48,749 bases of DNA, taken from NCBI RefSeq assembly GCF_001854805.1, contig NZ_MBLO01000043.1:1-48749 (forward strand). The letters run 5' to 3'. A program made the translations under genes and the position numbers. Every line of letters begins with the position of its first letter. The stretch's first letter is position 1. Positions 33,213-41,507 of this stretch are shown here, in pieces. The stretch is from Pseudofrankia coriaricola (GTDB lineage: Bacteria > Actinomycetota > Actinomycetes > Frankiales > Frankiaceae). Under the pieces are notes generated by a model. The model did no database searches. It saw nothing but the letters and a program-made list of their open reading frames with translations, and was not told the origin of the DNA.

Positions 33213-33412
33213 CGGTGCTGACGAGGGAGACGTGCTGCGCTGGCCAGATGTCGGCGTCTCATGCCGTGCAGATCCTTCGAACTAGGCCTCGCGGTCGGGA
33301 CGGCCGTCGTGGTCGACGAGCGAGTTCCGCAGCCTCCCGCGAAGCCTGCCCTTGCTCGCGGGGGGGCGATGAGTCAAAGCCAGATCCTGGTAGGCGGCGA
33401 TTCCCGTGGTTG

Positions 33413-36400
33413 TCACTGGACCCGGCTATCTCGGGTCGCAGACGCACCTCGCAGTGATGCAGCGCCGCGTTGGAGGGTGCGGTGGAGGTGGACAAGGTCG
33501 GGGTTGGTGTCGCCGTTCCAGTCTGGGTCGGATTGTTCGGCGCGTTGGTAGGCGTGGTAGTCGGCGGTGGCGGCGGGCAGGTCGCCGCTCGCGGCGTGGG
33601 CGCGCAGGCGCAGGGCGAAGAGGCCTGGGTGGGCGGGCATGATCGCGAGGCCTTGGGTGGTGGCGTCGAGGGCGGCGTCGGGGTTGTCGGTGTGGAGGTG
33701 GAGTTCGGCGAGCAGGAGGGCTGCGCGTACGGCGGTGGTGGTGAGTTGGGAGCCGAGTTCGGCATCGATCCAGGGGGCGGTGTTGGGGGTGCCGGTGATC
33801 AGGGTGAGGGCGTCGGTGAGGACGGGGATGGCGGTGTGGGGGTGGTGGCGGTGGGTGCGGGCGTAGTCGAGGCGGTGTTGGAGGAGGTCGAGGTCGGTGG
33901 TGACGGCGGGGTCGAGGCGTAGGACGGTCTGGGCGGCGGGGATCCAGGCGCGGGCGTGTTCGCCGGCGAGGTGGACCAACGCGCGGCGGGCGCGGCCGAG
34001 TTGGTTGTTGACGGTGCGGGTCTCGGGTTCGGCGTTGGGCCAGATGGCGGTGACGAGGTTGGTGCGGGTGCGGCCGCGGTGGGTGGCGAGCCAGGCGAGG
34101 ATCTCGAGGGTGCGGGTGCGGGCGTGTTCGCCGGTGGGGTGTTGGCCGGTGCGGTTGACGGCGTCGAGGGGGCCCAGGAGCGTGACGCGGACCTGCCAGT
34201 CCGGCTCGATGTAGGGCGGGGTGGTGGTCGGCGCGTGGCCGTTGGCAGGTGCCGTCGCCAGCGCCACGGCGGGCGACGTCCAGGTGGTGGTTGGGCTGGC
34301 CGCGGCGGTGGGTGCGGGCGTGGTCGCGGTTGCCGACGGGCTGGTGGTAGGTGGTGCGGCTCGGGATGGCGACGCCGGGACAACCGCGGTGGTCGATCCT
34401 GTGAGCGCTCCGAATGGCAACGGAGAGGGTGTGGATCGCGAGCCGGGCGGCCGTGACGGTTCCGGGTCGTCCGGAGGTGGGGTCTGCGCCGGTGCGGGCG
34501 GTGTGTCGAACGCTTCGGTGACGGGTGTGTCGCCTGCGGGGCGTGGGGCTGGGATGGGTGGTTGTGCGGCGTCGGCAAGTAGGAGGCAGAGGGCGTCGAG
34601 CGTGGTCTGGGCGAGGGTCGTTGGGGTGAGGATCAGGTTGAGGGGATCGAGCCGCCAGCGGGCGATGCCGACGGGGCCGGACGTATCGTCGGCGCCGTCG
34701 GGATAGCCGGTGGTGTGGTTGTCATCGGCGACGTGCAGGTCGGCGGCGTCGTCCCGGTTATCGCTGTCGGCGTCGGTGTCCTGGGTGGCTGTGGGCCAGG
34801 CTGCCCCGTCGGCGTCGGCTCGTGTCTGGCTGTGGGCCGGGTGTGGGGTGGGGAGGAGGGTGAGGCGCCAGGTGGAGGTGTGGGTGGGGGTGGCGGGCTG
34901 GATGAGGGCGAGGCCGGTGCCTTCGTCGGCGGCGTAGGTGGCGAGGTCGGTGAGGTCGTCGGTGTCGTGGTCGGTGGTGGGGGGTGTGGCGACCAGGGCG
35001 ATGACGGGGTCCCAGTTGTCGGTGGGGACGGTGGCGCGGGCGGTGAAGGTGGTGGTGGCGCCGACGGTGGCCAGGGCGTCGCGCAGGTGGCTGACCTCGC
35101 CGAGGACGGTGGCCGCGAGGTGGGTGAGGGTGGCGGCCGGGTAGATGCGGTCCTCGTCGATCAGGCCGTCGGGGTCAAGGCCGTAGGTGTGGACGGTGGG
35201 GGTGGCGGCCAGGGGTGTGAGGGCGAGGGTGGTGGCCAGGGCGCGGGCGAGGCCGGTGGTGGCGTCGGTGCCGTGGCCGTTGGGGTCGAGGGTGAGGGTG
35301 CCGAGGGCTTCGAGGTCGGCGTAGACGGCGGCGCCGTCGGGCAGGGTGCCGAGCTGGACGAGGGTTGGGCAGGGTGGTGGGAGGCCGGGGTCGGTCGGGG
35401 GCAGGGGTGCGTCGTGGGGCAGGGTCCAGACCTGGCCGTGGGCGTCGGCCTGCCAGGGCGGTGCGGCGGTGGGGATCGGGTCGGCGAGGTAGACGTCGAG
35501 GGTGCCGTCGGGGCGGGCGAGCACGACCTGCGGGAGTGGGCCGTCGTCGGTGGTGGGGTCGGTGTGCAGGGAGGCGAGGTCGCGCAGCGCCTCGTCGAGG
35601 CGGATGGTCGGGCCTGGTGGGGTGGTGGCGAGCAGGGCGGTGTGGATGGCGGCGGCGTCCGGGTCGGGTGGCGGGGCGGTGGTGTCGACGGTGACCTGCC
35701 GGTCGCGTCGGGCCCGGCGCTGCGCGACGGCGGTGAGGACCGCGGCGGCGAGCAGGGTGCCGCCGAGGCCGAGGCCGATCAGCCAGCGCACGGCGTCGTG
35801 CCGGTCGGCCGGGTAGGTGGTGGGCGCGGTTGTAGTGGGTGGCGCGTGGTCGCCGGGTGCGGTGGTCGTGGCGGGCGTCGTCGGCGCCGGCCTGGTCGGG
35901 GTGGGGAGAGCCGGGCCCCGGCCGGGGGTGCTGGTCGCCGTGCCGGGCGGCGGTGTGGCGGTGGTCGGTGGGGGTGGGATGGCCGGGGAGGGCGTGCCGG
36001 GTGCTGGCGCGGGGCGGGGCGTTGCGTTCGCGGGTGGTGGTGGGGTGGGGCTGGGGTGGCCGGTGGGGTCGAGGGTGGGTAGGGCGAGGGCCATGCCGGG
36101 GTTGATCAGGTCGGGGTTGGTGAGGCGGTGCCCGGCGGGATCAGTGGTGCCGTGGTTGGTGGTGAAGACGATGTCGACGATCACGGGCAGCGTGGTGTCG
36201 TCGGCGCTGCGGTAGGCGTCGGCGGCGACGGCCCAGAGGGTGTCGCCGGGGGCGACGGTGTGGCTGGTGCTGGTCGGGATGAGCAGTTCGGGCCGGCCGG
36301 TGGGTGTGTTCGCGGTCTGGGGCGCGGCCGTGGTGTAGGGCGGGGTGCTGCTGGCCGCCGAGGTCCGCGGCGGGCTGCTGTCCTCGAGGGCTGGTAGCCA

Positions 36401-37312
36401 GCCATGCGGGACGTGCGCCGCCCCGTTGCCCGTGGCCGTCGCCGCCGCGTTGTTGCCGGCGGTGAGTCGCGGGTCGGTCGCCGGGCCGCTGATCCACGGT
36501 GCCCTGGTTGGAGTGAGCGTCGAGCCGGGGTGGGCGGGCGCGGTGGCGGCTGTGGTCGGTGCGCCGGTGTGGGGTGCGGTGGTGGCGGGGGTTGCTGCCA
36601 GGGCGGCGCGGCTGGACAGCAGGGTGAACACGATGCCGGCGGTGGCGACCCAGCGGGCGGCGCCGCGGCGGACGGCGCGGGGTGCCGGTGCGCCGCGCCG
36701 TCCGCCGGCGGCGGGGCGGGTGACGCCGCCGGGGCGGCCGGCCGCGGGTGGTGTCCCGGCGGGACGGCCAGGCGTGCTGGTCGCCGCCCGTGCTTCGGGT
36801 CGGCCTGAGTGGCGGCGCGTCCCGGAGGGGTGTTGCGTGCTGCTCCTGGCGCGTGTCTCGGGCTCGGCTGGGAGGTGGCGTGCGGCGGCGCGGGCCCGGT
36901 GGCGCTGGCTGTGTAGGGCGCTGGTGGCCTGGGTGGTGATTTCCCAGGCGAGGCAGAGGGTGATCCAGGCCCAGAGCAGCCAGCCGAGGGTGGCAAGGGT
37001 GTTGGGGGCGAGGTCGGGGTGGATGTAGCCGGCCTGCAGCAGGGTCCACCAGCGGCCGGGTTGCCACGTGGTGGGTAGCGGGTAGCCGCGCCACGTCCAG
37101 AGCATCGCCGGTATCCCGGCGACGAACCCGACCAGGCTGACCAGGGCGAGCAGGCTGCGCAGGATGTCGCCCAGGCCGGGCCGGGTGGGGCGCGCGGGCC
37201 GGGCCTGCCCTGGCGAATGGTGGCGGGCGGGTGGGAACAGCGCGTCCCCGTCGGGTGGTGAGGCCGGCGGTCGGGAGGTGCGGGTGGGGGTGGCGGTGGC
37301 CCGGCGGGGCAT
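33413..37312 (-). CDS. Large membrane protein with LysM and BTAD domains (Tad-locus partner)
   Basis: The 1299-residue protein has four membrane segments (about 50-72, 105-127, 220-240, 508-530). Between the third and fourth lies an extracytoplasmic Pro/Thr-rich linker with a LysM domain (SHTVAPGDTLWAVAADAY to INPGMALALP, about 350-412). LysM binds peptidoglycan glycans. The long cytoplasmic part ends with a winged-helix-like region (WQVRVTLLGPLDAVNRTG, about 1039-1135) and a BTAD helical domain (about 1138-1285), the C-terminal half of SARP-type regulators. Such LysM-BTAD fusions accompany actinobacterial Tad pilus genes and may sense the wall and control them. ATG 37312 follows AGGAGA at seven bases. 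Confidence 0.85.
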   Translation of the reverse strand: MPRRATATPTRTSRPPASPPDGDALFPPARHHSPGQARPARPTRPGLGDILRSLLALVSLVGFVAGIPAMLWTWRGYPLPTTWQPGRWWTLLQAGYIHPDLAPNTLATLGWLLWAWITLCLAWEITTQATSALHSQRHRARAAARHLPAEPETRARSSTQHPSGTRRHSGRPEARAATSTPGRPAGTPPAAGRPGGVTRPAAGGRRGAPAPRAVRRGAARWVATAGIVFTLLSSRAALAATPATTAPHTGAPTTAATAPAHPGSTLTPTRAPWISGPATDPRLTAGNNAAATATGNGAAHVPHGWLPALEDSSPPRTSAASSTPPYTTAAPQTANTPTGRPELLIPTSTSHTVAPGDTLWAVAADAYRSADDTTLPVIVDIVFTTNHGTTDPAGHRLTNPDLINPGMALALPTLDPTGHPSPTPPPPANATPRPAPAPGTPSPAIPPPPTTATPPPGTATSTPGRGPALPTPTRPAPTTPATTTAPGDHAPPTTTAPTTYPADRHDAVRWLIGLGLGGTLLAAAVLTAVAQRRARRDRQVTVDTTAPPPDPDAAAIHTALLATTPPGPTIRLDEALRDLASLHTDPTTDDGPLPQVVLARPDGTLDVYLADPIPTAAPPWQADAHGQVWTLPHDAPLPPTDPGLPPPCPTLVQLGTLPDGAAVYADLEALGTLTLDPNGHGTDATTGLARALATTLALTPLAATPTVHTYGLDPDGLIDEDRIYPAATLTHLAATVLGEVSHLRDALATVGATTTFTARATVPTDNWDPVIALVATPPTTDHDTDDLTDLATYAADEGTGLALIQPATPTHTSTWRLTLLPTPHPAHSQTRADADGAAWPTATQDTDADSDNRDDAADLHVADDNHTTGYPDGADDTSGPVGIARWRLDPLNLILTPTTLAQTTLDALCLLLADAAQPPIPAPRPAGDTPVTEAFDTPPAPAQTPPPDDPEPSRPPGSRSTPSPLPFGALTGSTTAVVPASPSRAAPPTTSPSATATTPAPTAAASPTTTWTSPAVALATAPANGHAPTTTPPYIEPDWQVRVTLLGPLDAVNRTGQHPTGEHARTRTLEILAWLATHRGRTRTNLVTAIWPNAEPETRTVNNQLGRARRALVHLAGEHARAWIPAAQTVLRLDPAVTTDLDLLQHRLDYARTHRHHPHTAIPVLTDALTLITGTPNTAPWIDAELGSQLTTTAVRAALLLAELHLHTDNPDAALDATTQGLAIMPAHPGLFALRLRAHAASGDLPAATADYHAYQRAEQSDPDWNGDTNPDLVHLHRTLQRGAASLRGASATRDSRVQ

Positions 37313-37441
37313 GGTGTGTCTCCTGCGCAGGTGGTGGTCACGCGGGGTGGGCGCTGCGGCGCCGCGAGCGGCGGCTCGCCCGGGTGGTCGGTCTGGAACG
37401 CTGGTCGCTGCCGTCCAGGCGTCGGCGGGCTGGCGCTGTCG

Positions 37442-37984
37442 TCAGGGGTTGGTGGTGGCGGCGGCGGAGCGGGTCTGGGTGACCGTGGCGTGGGTCTGGC
37501 CGGTGAGTTGGAGGAGCTGGTAGTCGACGGTTTCGGTGACGGTGACCGTGACGGTCAGGCCGTCGACGGTGACGGCGACGAGGTCGGCTTCGGGGTGGCG
37601 GGTGAGGTAGGCGTCGGCGTTGGCCTCGGCCTGGGCCGCATCGAGGGTGGGGGTGCCGGCGCGCAGGCTGGTCTCGTCGAGGGCCTGGGCGCCGGCGCGG
37701 GCCGCGGCGGCGGCGAGGTCGGAGGCGTGGGCGCTGGCGTTGAGCGCGCGCCCGGCGTCATAGATCAGCCCGGCGAGAAGCAGCGCGCCGGTGAACAGGA
37801 CGGCGAGCATGAGGCTGACCGCGCCCTGGTCGCGCCCCCTCGTCTTCGTCGGCGACGACTGCTGGCAGGACCGCCGTTGCGCGCGCCGAGGGCGACCTTC
37901 CGCGGCGTCGGCGCCGGTGCCGGCATCGCGGGGCGGGTGTCGTGGTCTCGCGATGGCGGTGCGGCGGCGGGTCGGGGTGCTCAT
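37442..37984 (-). CDS. TadG-like pilus-assembly protein
   Basis: The 180-residue protein has an Arg/Ser-rich start, then DQGAVSLMLAVLFTGALLLAG, a membrane segment with an N-terminal acidic-Gly junction typical of TadG/TadE-type pseudopilins, and an outer domain ending VTQTRSAAATTNP. TadG-like proteins are minor components or assembly factors of Flp-type pili in the envelope. ATG 37984 overlaps the upstream TGA (ATGA), and the LysM-BTAD gene follows after a 129-base gap. The outer part is smaller than a classic TadG with von Willebrand domain. Confidence 0.7.
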   Translation of the reverse strand: MSTPTRRRTAIARPRHPPRDAGTGADAAEGRPRRAQRRSCQQSSPTKTRGRDQGAVSLMLAVLFTGALLLAGLIYDAGRALNASAHASDLAAAAARAGAQALDETSLRAGTPTLDAAQAEANADAYLTRHPEADLVAVTVDGLTVTVTVTETVDYQLLQLTGQTHATVTQTRSAAATTNP

Positions 37985-38484
37985 GGGACCGCCGGGGTGG
38001 GACCGCCGCGGTAGGCATCCAGGACGGCGTCACCGGTGGCCTGGACCGTGCGGTGGCCGGGAACCGCAGCGAGTTGGCAGCTGACGACGACGGTCACCAG
38101 GTCGAGACCGCCCGGCTGACCGGCGGTGGTCACGAGGGTGGACAGGTCGGTCTGCACGCGGATGCTGCCGGCGGCGCACAGGTGGCCGGGCAGGTTGGCC
38201 CGGGCGGTGGTGTCGGCGACGGCGGCGGCCTGGTCGACGTTGGTGGTCAGGGAGGCGGCGCGGGCGGCTTCGCGGGCGGCGCGGGCGACGTCGGCGCGGG
38301 CCGTGGCGTAGACCGCGGCGACCGCGAGCACGAGCAGCGCGAGGGTCAGGGCCGGTGCGGCGACGGCGAACTCGACCGCGAACGACCCCCGCTCCCCGCC
38401 ACCCGCGCGACACGGCCGGCGGGCCCGTCGCCGCCGGCCCGGCACGCCCGCCCGGGCCGGGGTCGGGGTGGGCTCGCGGGTCAT
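37981..38484 (-). CDS. TadE-like pseudopilin
   Basis: The 167-residue protein has a basic N-terminus, then GGERGSFAVEFAVAAPALTLALLVLAVAAVYA (about 28-59). The G-S-F-A-V-E-F-A order at the start of the membrane helix is the TadE signature, cut by a prepilin peptidase after the Gly. The outer part has two Cys (in HLCAAG and SCQLA). ATG 38484 overlaps the upstream stop (ATGA) and the next gene overlaps its own stop likewise. The frame extending to 39096 is not coding. It is probably a minor pilin. Confidence 0.75.
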   Translation of the reverse strand: MTREPTPTPARAGVPGRRRRARRPCRAGGGERGSFAVEFAVAAPALTLALLVLAVAAVYATARADVARAAREAARAASLTTNVDQAAAVADTTARANLPGHLCAAGSIRVQTDLSTLVTTAGQPGGLDLVTVVVSCQLAAVPGHRTVQATGDAVLDAYRGGPTPAVP

Positions 38485-38918
38485 GGCGCTTGTCTTTGGG
38501 GGATGAAGCGGGCGGCGGGGCCGGTGGCGCTGCGGGTGACCGAACCGCCGAGCAGGGCGGTGACGGTGACATCGACGGTGACCGTGGCGGTGTTCCGGTG
38601 CACGGTGGTCGCGACGTCGGTGATGGCCTGGCTGGAGCGGGCGATCCCGGCGGCGACCTGGACAGCAGCGGTGTCGGTGCCGCCGGTCGACTGGGCTGTC
38701 TCCAGTGCCCGCTGCGCGGCCGCGTCGGCGGCCTGGACGGCAAGCCAGCGCATCCCGAACACCAGCAGCAGCGCGAACAGGGCAAGGACCCCGCCCATCA
38801 CCGCGGCCAGCTCGACCGCGCTGCCCCGGTCGTCCCCGAACCGGCGCCGCCGGTGGCGATGGAGGCGGTGTAGGGAGACCGGAGAAGATGTCGTCTTGTG
38901 CGCGGGGAACCTGTCCAT
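38481..38918 (-). CDS. TadE-like pseudopilin, second copy
   Basis: The 145-residue protein has a basic start and FGDDRGSAVELAAVMGGVLALFALLLVFGMRWLAV (about 27-61). The D-R-G-S-A-V-E-L order is the TadE prepilin pattern, with Glu five residues after the Gly. The outer domain is beta-like (TATVTVDVTVTALLGGS). It is coupled by ATGA to the next TadE-like gene. The start ATG 38918 is the longest in frame, and no strong ribosome-binding site decides it. Two tandem pseudopilins are common in Tad loci. Confidence 0.72.
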   Translation of the reverse strand: MDRFPAHKTTSSPVSLHRLHRHRRRRFGDDRGSAVELAAVMGGVLALFALLLVFGMRWLAVQAADAAAQRALETAQSTGGTDTAAVQVAAGIARSSQAITDVATTVHRNTATVTVDVTVTALLGGSVTRSATGPAARFIPQRQAP

Positions 38919-39036
38919 TCGGACTGCAACCTGCCCTCCGACGAGCCGGTATAGATGTCAATTCCTCGTCCGGCGCCCTCAACGGCGGCCGACTGACCGC
39001 CCTGTTGATCCCACTTCGGGGGTATTCGGAGTGCCC

Positions 39037-39095
39037 CAGTCGACACGCGACTCGCCATTCGACACTCAGTCGACAAGTGGCGCGACCGTTCGACA
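39037..39095 (-). promoter_or_regulatory. Two tandem 30-bp imperfect repeats upstream of the pseudopilin operon
   Basis: Copies start with CAGTCGACA at 39037 and 39067 and end with TTCGACA at about 39064 and 39095. Four TCGACA words lie in the same direction, two per copy. The site sits in the 221-base gap upstream (minus strand) of the TadE-like operon and resembles an activator or repressor array. Confidence 0.45.
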
Positions 39096-39139
39096 TCTAT
39101 GGCGGTCCCCCTACAGGCGGTGAGGGCGGGGCGGCTGGG

Positions 39140-39415
39140 TCACTGGCAGGTGGTCGGATCGGAGGAGACGCAGATGTTGTTGGCCGTGTCTTTCGCCTTG
39201 GCGAGAATGATCGCGACCACGGTGGCGGCGATGATGACGAGGCCGACGGTGATGACAGCCGTCGACAGGGCGTCCCCGCGGTCGGGCCGCCGGCCGTCGC
39301 GATCGGCGGCGGCGCCGTGGGTCTGCTCGTGCGCGGTGATCCGGTCGACGAGCTGGGTCGGCAGGGCGGTGAGCCAGTAGTAGGCCAGGGTGAGGTGGAC
39401 GCCGACGCGGTGCAT
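39140..39415 (-). CDS. Small single-TM protein, candidate Flp-type pilin
   Basis: The 91-residue protein has a charged stretch (RDGRRPDRGDALSTAV) leading into one membrane helix (VITVGLVIIAATVVAIILAKA, about 54-74) and a short tail with two Cys (NNICVSSDPTTC). A Gly-Asp-Ala-Leu junction before a hydrophobic helix fits prepilin-like proteins, but the usual Glu at +5 is replaced by other residues, so Flp pilin is only a candidate. Its position just downstream of tadC is the place of the pilin in several actinobacterial Tad loci. Confidence 0.5.
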   Translation of the reverse strand: MHRVGVHLTLAYYWLTALPTQLVDRITAHEQTHGAAADRDGRRPDRGDALSTAVITVGLVIIAATVVAIILAKAKDTANNICVSSDPTTCQ

Positions 39416-39460
39416 GGCGGCTCCTTGTCTCGGGGCAGGGTCTCGTGACAGGTGACGGGG

Positions 39461-40342
39461 TTAGGGCAGGGTGGCGGGGCCGGTGAGCAGGGCGAGCAGC
39501 GGATAGGTCAGGAAGCCGACGAACGCGAGCGCGACGGCGGCGGCGGGCAGTTCGAGTTCGGCGTCGGCGGTGGAGGCCTCGGCGCGGGCCTGGGCGGCTT
39601 CGGCCGCGCGCAGGTGGGTGGCCTTGCTGTCCATCGCCTCGACCGGGGAGGCGCCGCGCAAGGCGGAGGTGACGGTCAGCCGCAGTTCACGCCACTCCGC
39701 CAGCGGGACGCGGTGAGCGAGGATGTCCAGGCCCGCGTCGGCGGGTTGGTGGCGGGCCGATGCAGCGGCCAGGGCGGTGGCGATCTGGGAGAACGCCCAG
39801 CCGTGACCGGCGTCGGCAGCCAGGCGCAACGCGGCAGGTAGTGGCAGGCCGCCCGCGAGCAGCACCCGCACCAGGTCCAGGTAGGCGGCAATGGCGAGCC
39901 GGGTCTCCTGACGACGGACCTTCGCGCGCCGACGTATCGGCCGGTCCGCGGCGGCGACACCGACGAACGCGGCGAACCCGACCAGCACCGGCTCGAGCAA
40001 CGCCGGCACCGGCACCCCGGTCAGCGGCGCACCAGCGACGGCCACGGCGGTGCCGACGGCGCAGGCGGTGGCGGTCGCGACGCGGGTGGCGGTGTGGGTG
40101 GCCCGGTCGCGGCCAGCGAGGGCCAGGTCGTCGGCGAGCAGCAGACGACGGGCCCGGGCGGACCCTGCGGCCTGTTCGACGTGGTCGTTAACCCAGCCGC
40201 CAGCGGCCCGCGTCCAGCGCGCTGGATGCGTCGCAGAAGTGCGAGCCGTCAGCGCCGCGTACAGGGCGAGGTAGATGCCAGTAGCAGCGGTCGCTCCGCA
40301 CAGCCCCATCAACACGCTGCCCGCGGGCAGGCCGGCGCTCAC
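39461..40342 (-). CDS. tadC: TadC-like type II secretion system F family protein
   Basis: The 293-residue inner-membrane platform protein has an N-terminal hydrophobic segment (GLCGATAATGIYLALYAAL), two central helices (about 95-130) and a C-terminal one (AAAVALAFVGFLTYPLLALL). The cytoplasmic domain with LAIAAYLDLVRVLLAGGLPLPAAL and ELRLTVTSALRGASP is the GspF fold. GTG 40342 overlaps the TGA of the small upstream gene (GTGA). With TadB it should form the platform turned by the TadA ATPase. Confidence 0.82.
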   Translation of the reverse strand: MSAGLPAGSVLMGLCGATAATGIYLALYAALTARTSATHPARWTRAAGGWVNDHVEQAAGSARARRLLLADDLALAGRDRATHTATRVATATACAVGTAVAVAGAPLTGVPVPALLEPVLVGFAAFVGVAAADRPIRRRAKVRRQETRLAIAAYLDLVRVLLAGGLPLPAALRLAADAGHGWAFSQIATALAAASARHQPADAGLDILAHRVPLAEWRELRLTVTSALRGASPVEAMDSKATHLRAAEAAQARAEASTADAELELPAAAVALAFVGFLTYPLLALLTGPATLP

Positions 40343-40575
40343 CGCCGTCCTCCGCCCGGGTGCGGGTTCGGCGCAGCGGCGACGTCAAAAGCCTCCGCGG
40401 CGCGGTCGCCATCTGCCGCGGTCGTGACTCGTGCGGACACAGCGTCGGCGTCGTTCGGGTGGCGCCGTCGGTGTCGCCCGGCGGGGGCGCGATGTGCGTG
40501 CGGATACGTGGTGTTCTCGCGAGCGCCCGTCCAGGCGGTACCGCTGGGTGGGGAAGCGGGGTGGGTGCGGGTCAT
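40339..40575 (-). CDS. Small bridging gene between tadB and tadC
   Basis: The 78-residue basic, His/Arg/Pro-rich protein has no recognised domain. Its ATG (40573-40575) overlaps the tadB stop as ATGA and its TGA (40339-40341) overlaps the tadC start as GTGA. A four-base overlap at both ends in the same strand is unlikely to be chance and supports translation. Alternatively the frame may only serve to carry ribosomes from tadB to tadC. Confidence 0.5.
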   Translation of the reverse strand: MTRTHPASPPSGTAWTGARENTTYPHAHRAPAGRHRRRHPNDADAVSARVTTAADGDRAAEAFDVAAAPNPHPGGGRR

Positions 40576-41507
40576 GTCGTTTCCTCGAAGAAGTCGGGCA
40601 TGGCCGGTGGGCGGGAGCGGCGGATCAGGGAGTGCACGGCGACGCCGACGAGTGCCAGCAGGCCGGTGAGCGCCAGTTGGCCGGCGGCGGTGTGGTAGGG
40701 GGTCAGGACGGCGGGCCAGGCGACGAGCAGCCCGCCGGTGGTGAGCGCGAACAGCGCGAGCAGCAGGGTCATCGCCCGGCGGTGGCGGGCACGGCCGGCG
40801 TGCAGGTCACGCAGGACGGCGACGCGGTGGCGGGTGGTCTCGACCTGGCTGGCCATCAGCCGGCCCAGATCCCCCGCGCCATGCCGGTACGCCAGCACCA
40901 GCGCGGTCACGACCTGGCCGACAGCCGGATGGGCCACGTCACGGCGAAACGCCGCCAGCGCCCACGGCAACGACTGCTGATCGTGCAGACGCCGCCCGAG
41001 CGCCGCCAGCGGGCCGGCGAGCGCCGAGGGGGGTAGCTCGCTGGAGGCAGCGACGGCCGCGCGCAGCGGCTGTCCGGCGTCGAGTTCCTGCCGGACGGTC
41101 TCGCACCAGGTCGCGACCGCCTCGCCCAGCTCGTTCGTCTCGCCGACGCCGCGCAGCGTGCGCGCCTCCCTGGCCAGCCACACCAGCCCGGCCGCGATCA
41201 CCGCCAGCACCGGCAACCCGACCAGCGCCCCCACCACCAGCCCCACCAGCGCGGCAACCGCGACCGGCCCACTCCTCGGCAATGCCCGCCACCTGCTGGC
41301 AATCGCCGCCCCGGTGTTGCGGGCCGCCAGCGTGGTCGGCTGGCTGCCCGACGCGCCGCGGTGCCTCGGCCACCTAGCCCGCCCGTCCACGCCTACGTTG
41401 CCGGTCCAAGGCGCCCGTCCCGTCAGTGCCGCTGCGAGCAGCCACAGGCCAGCCCCGGCGACCGCGCCGTCACCGGCCAGGGCGAGCAGCCGCAGCACGC
41501 CGCTCAC
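40572..41507 (-). CDS. tadB: TadB-like type II secretion system F family protein
   Basis: The 311-residue protein is the first platform protein. It has an N-terminal pair of hydrophobic segments (LLALAGDGAVAGAGLWLLAAAL and, about 70-105, a Val/Ala-rich pair), a cytoplasmic GspF-type domain (TWCETVRQELDAGQPLRAAV, then PALAGPLAALGRRL) and C-terminal membrane helices (MTLLLALFALTTGGLLVAW). GTG 41507 overlaps the tadA stop. The frame extending to 41639 is Arg-rich and unlikely. It should work with TadC. Confidence 0.8.
   Translation of the reverse strand: MSGVLRLLALAGDGAVAGAGLWLLAAALTGRAPWTGNVGVDGRARWPRHRGASGSQPTTLAARNTGAAIASRWRALPRSGPVAVAALVGLVVGALVGLPVLAVIAAGLVWLAREARTLRGVGETNELGEAVATWCETVRQELDAGQPLRAAVAASSELPPSALAGPLAALGRRLHDQQSLPWALAAFRRDVAHPAVGQVVTALVLAYRHGAGDLGRLMASQVETTRHRVAVLRDLHAGRARHRRAMTLLLALFALTTGGLLVAWPAVLTPYHTAAGQLALTGLLALVGVAVHSLIRRSRPPAMPDFFEETT

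Noticed and set aside
34715-36082. 455-residue Gly/Val-rich open frame opposite the LysM-BTAD gene
   Set aside because: Low-complexity GVG repeats arise from the complement of Pro/Thr codons; no start context.
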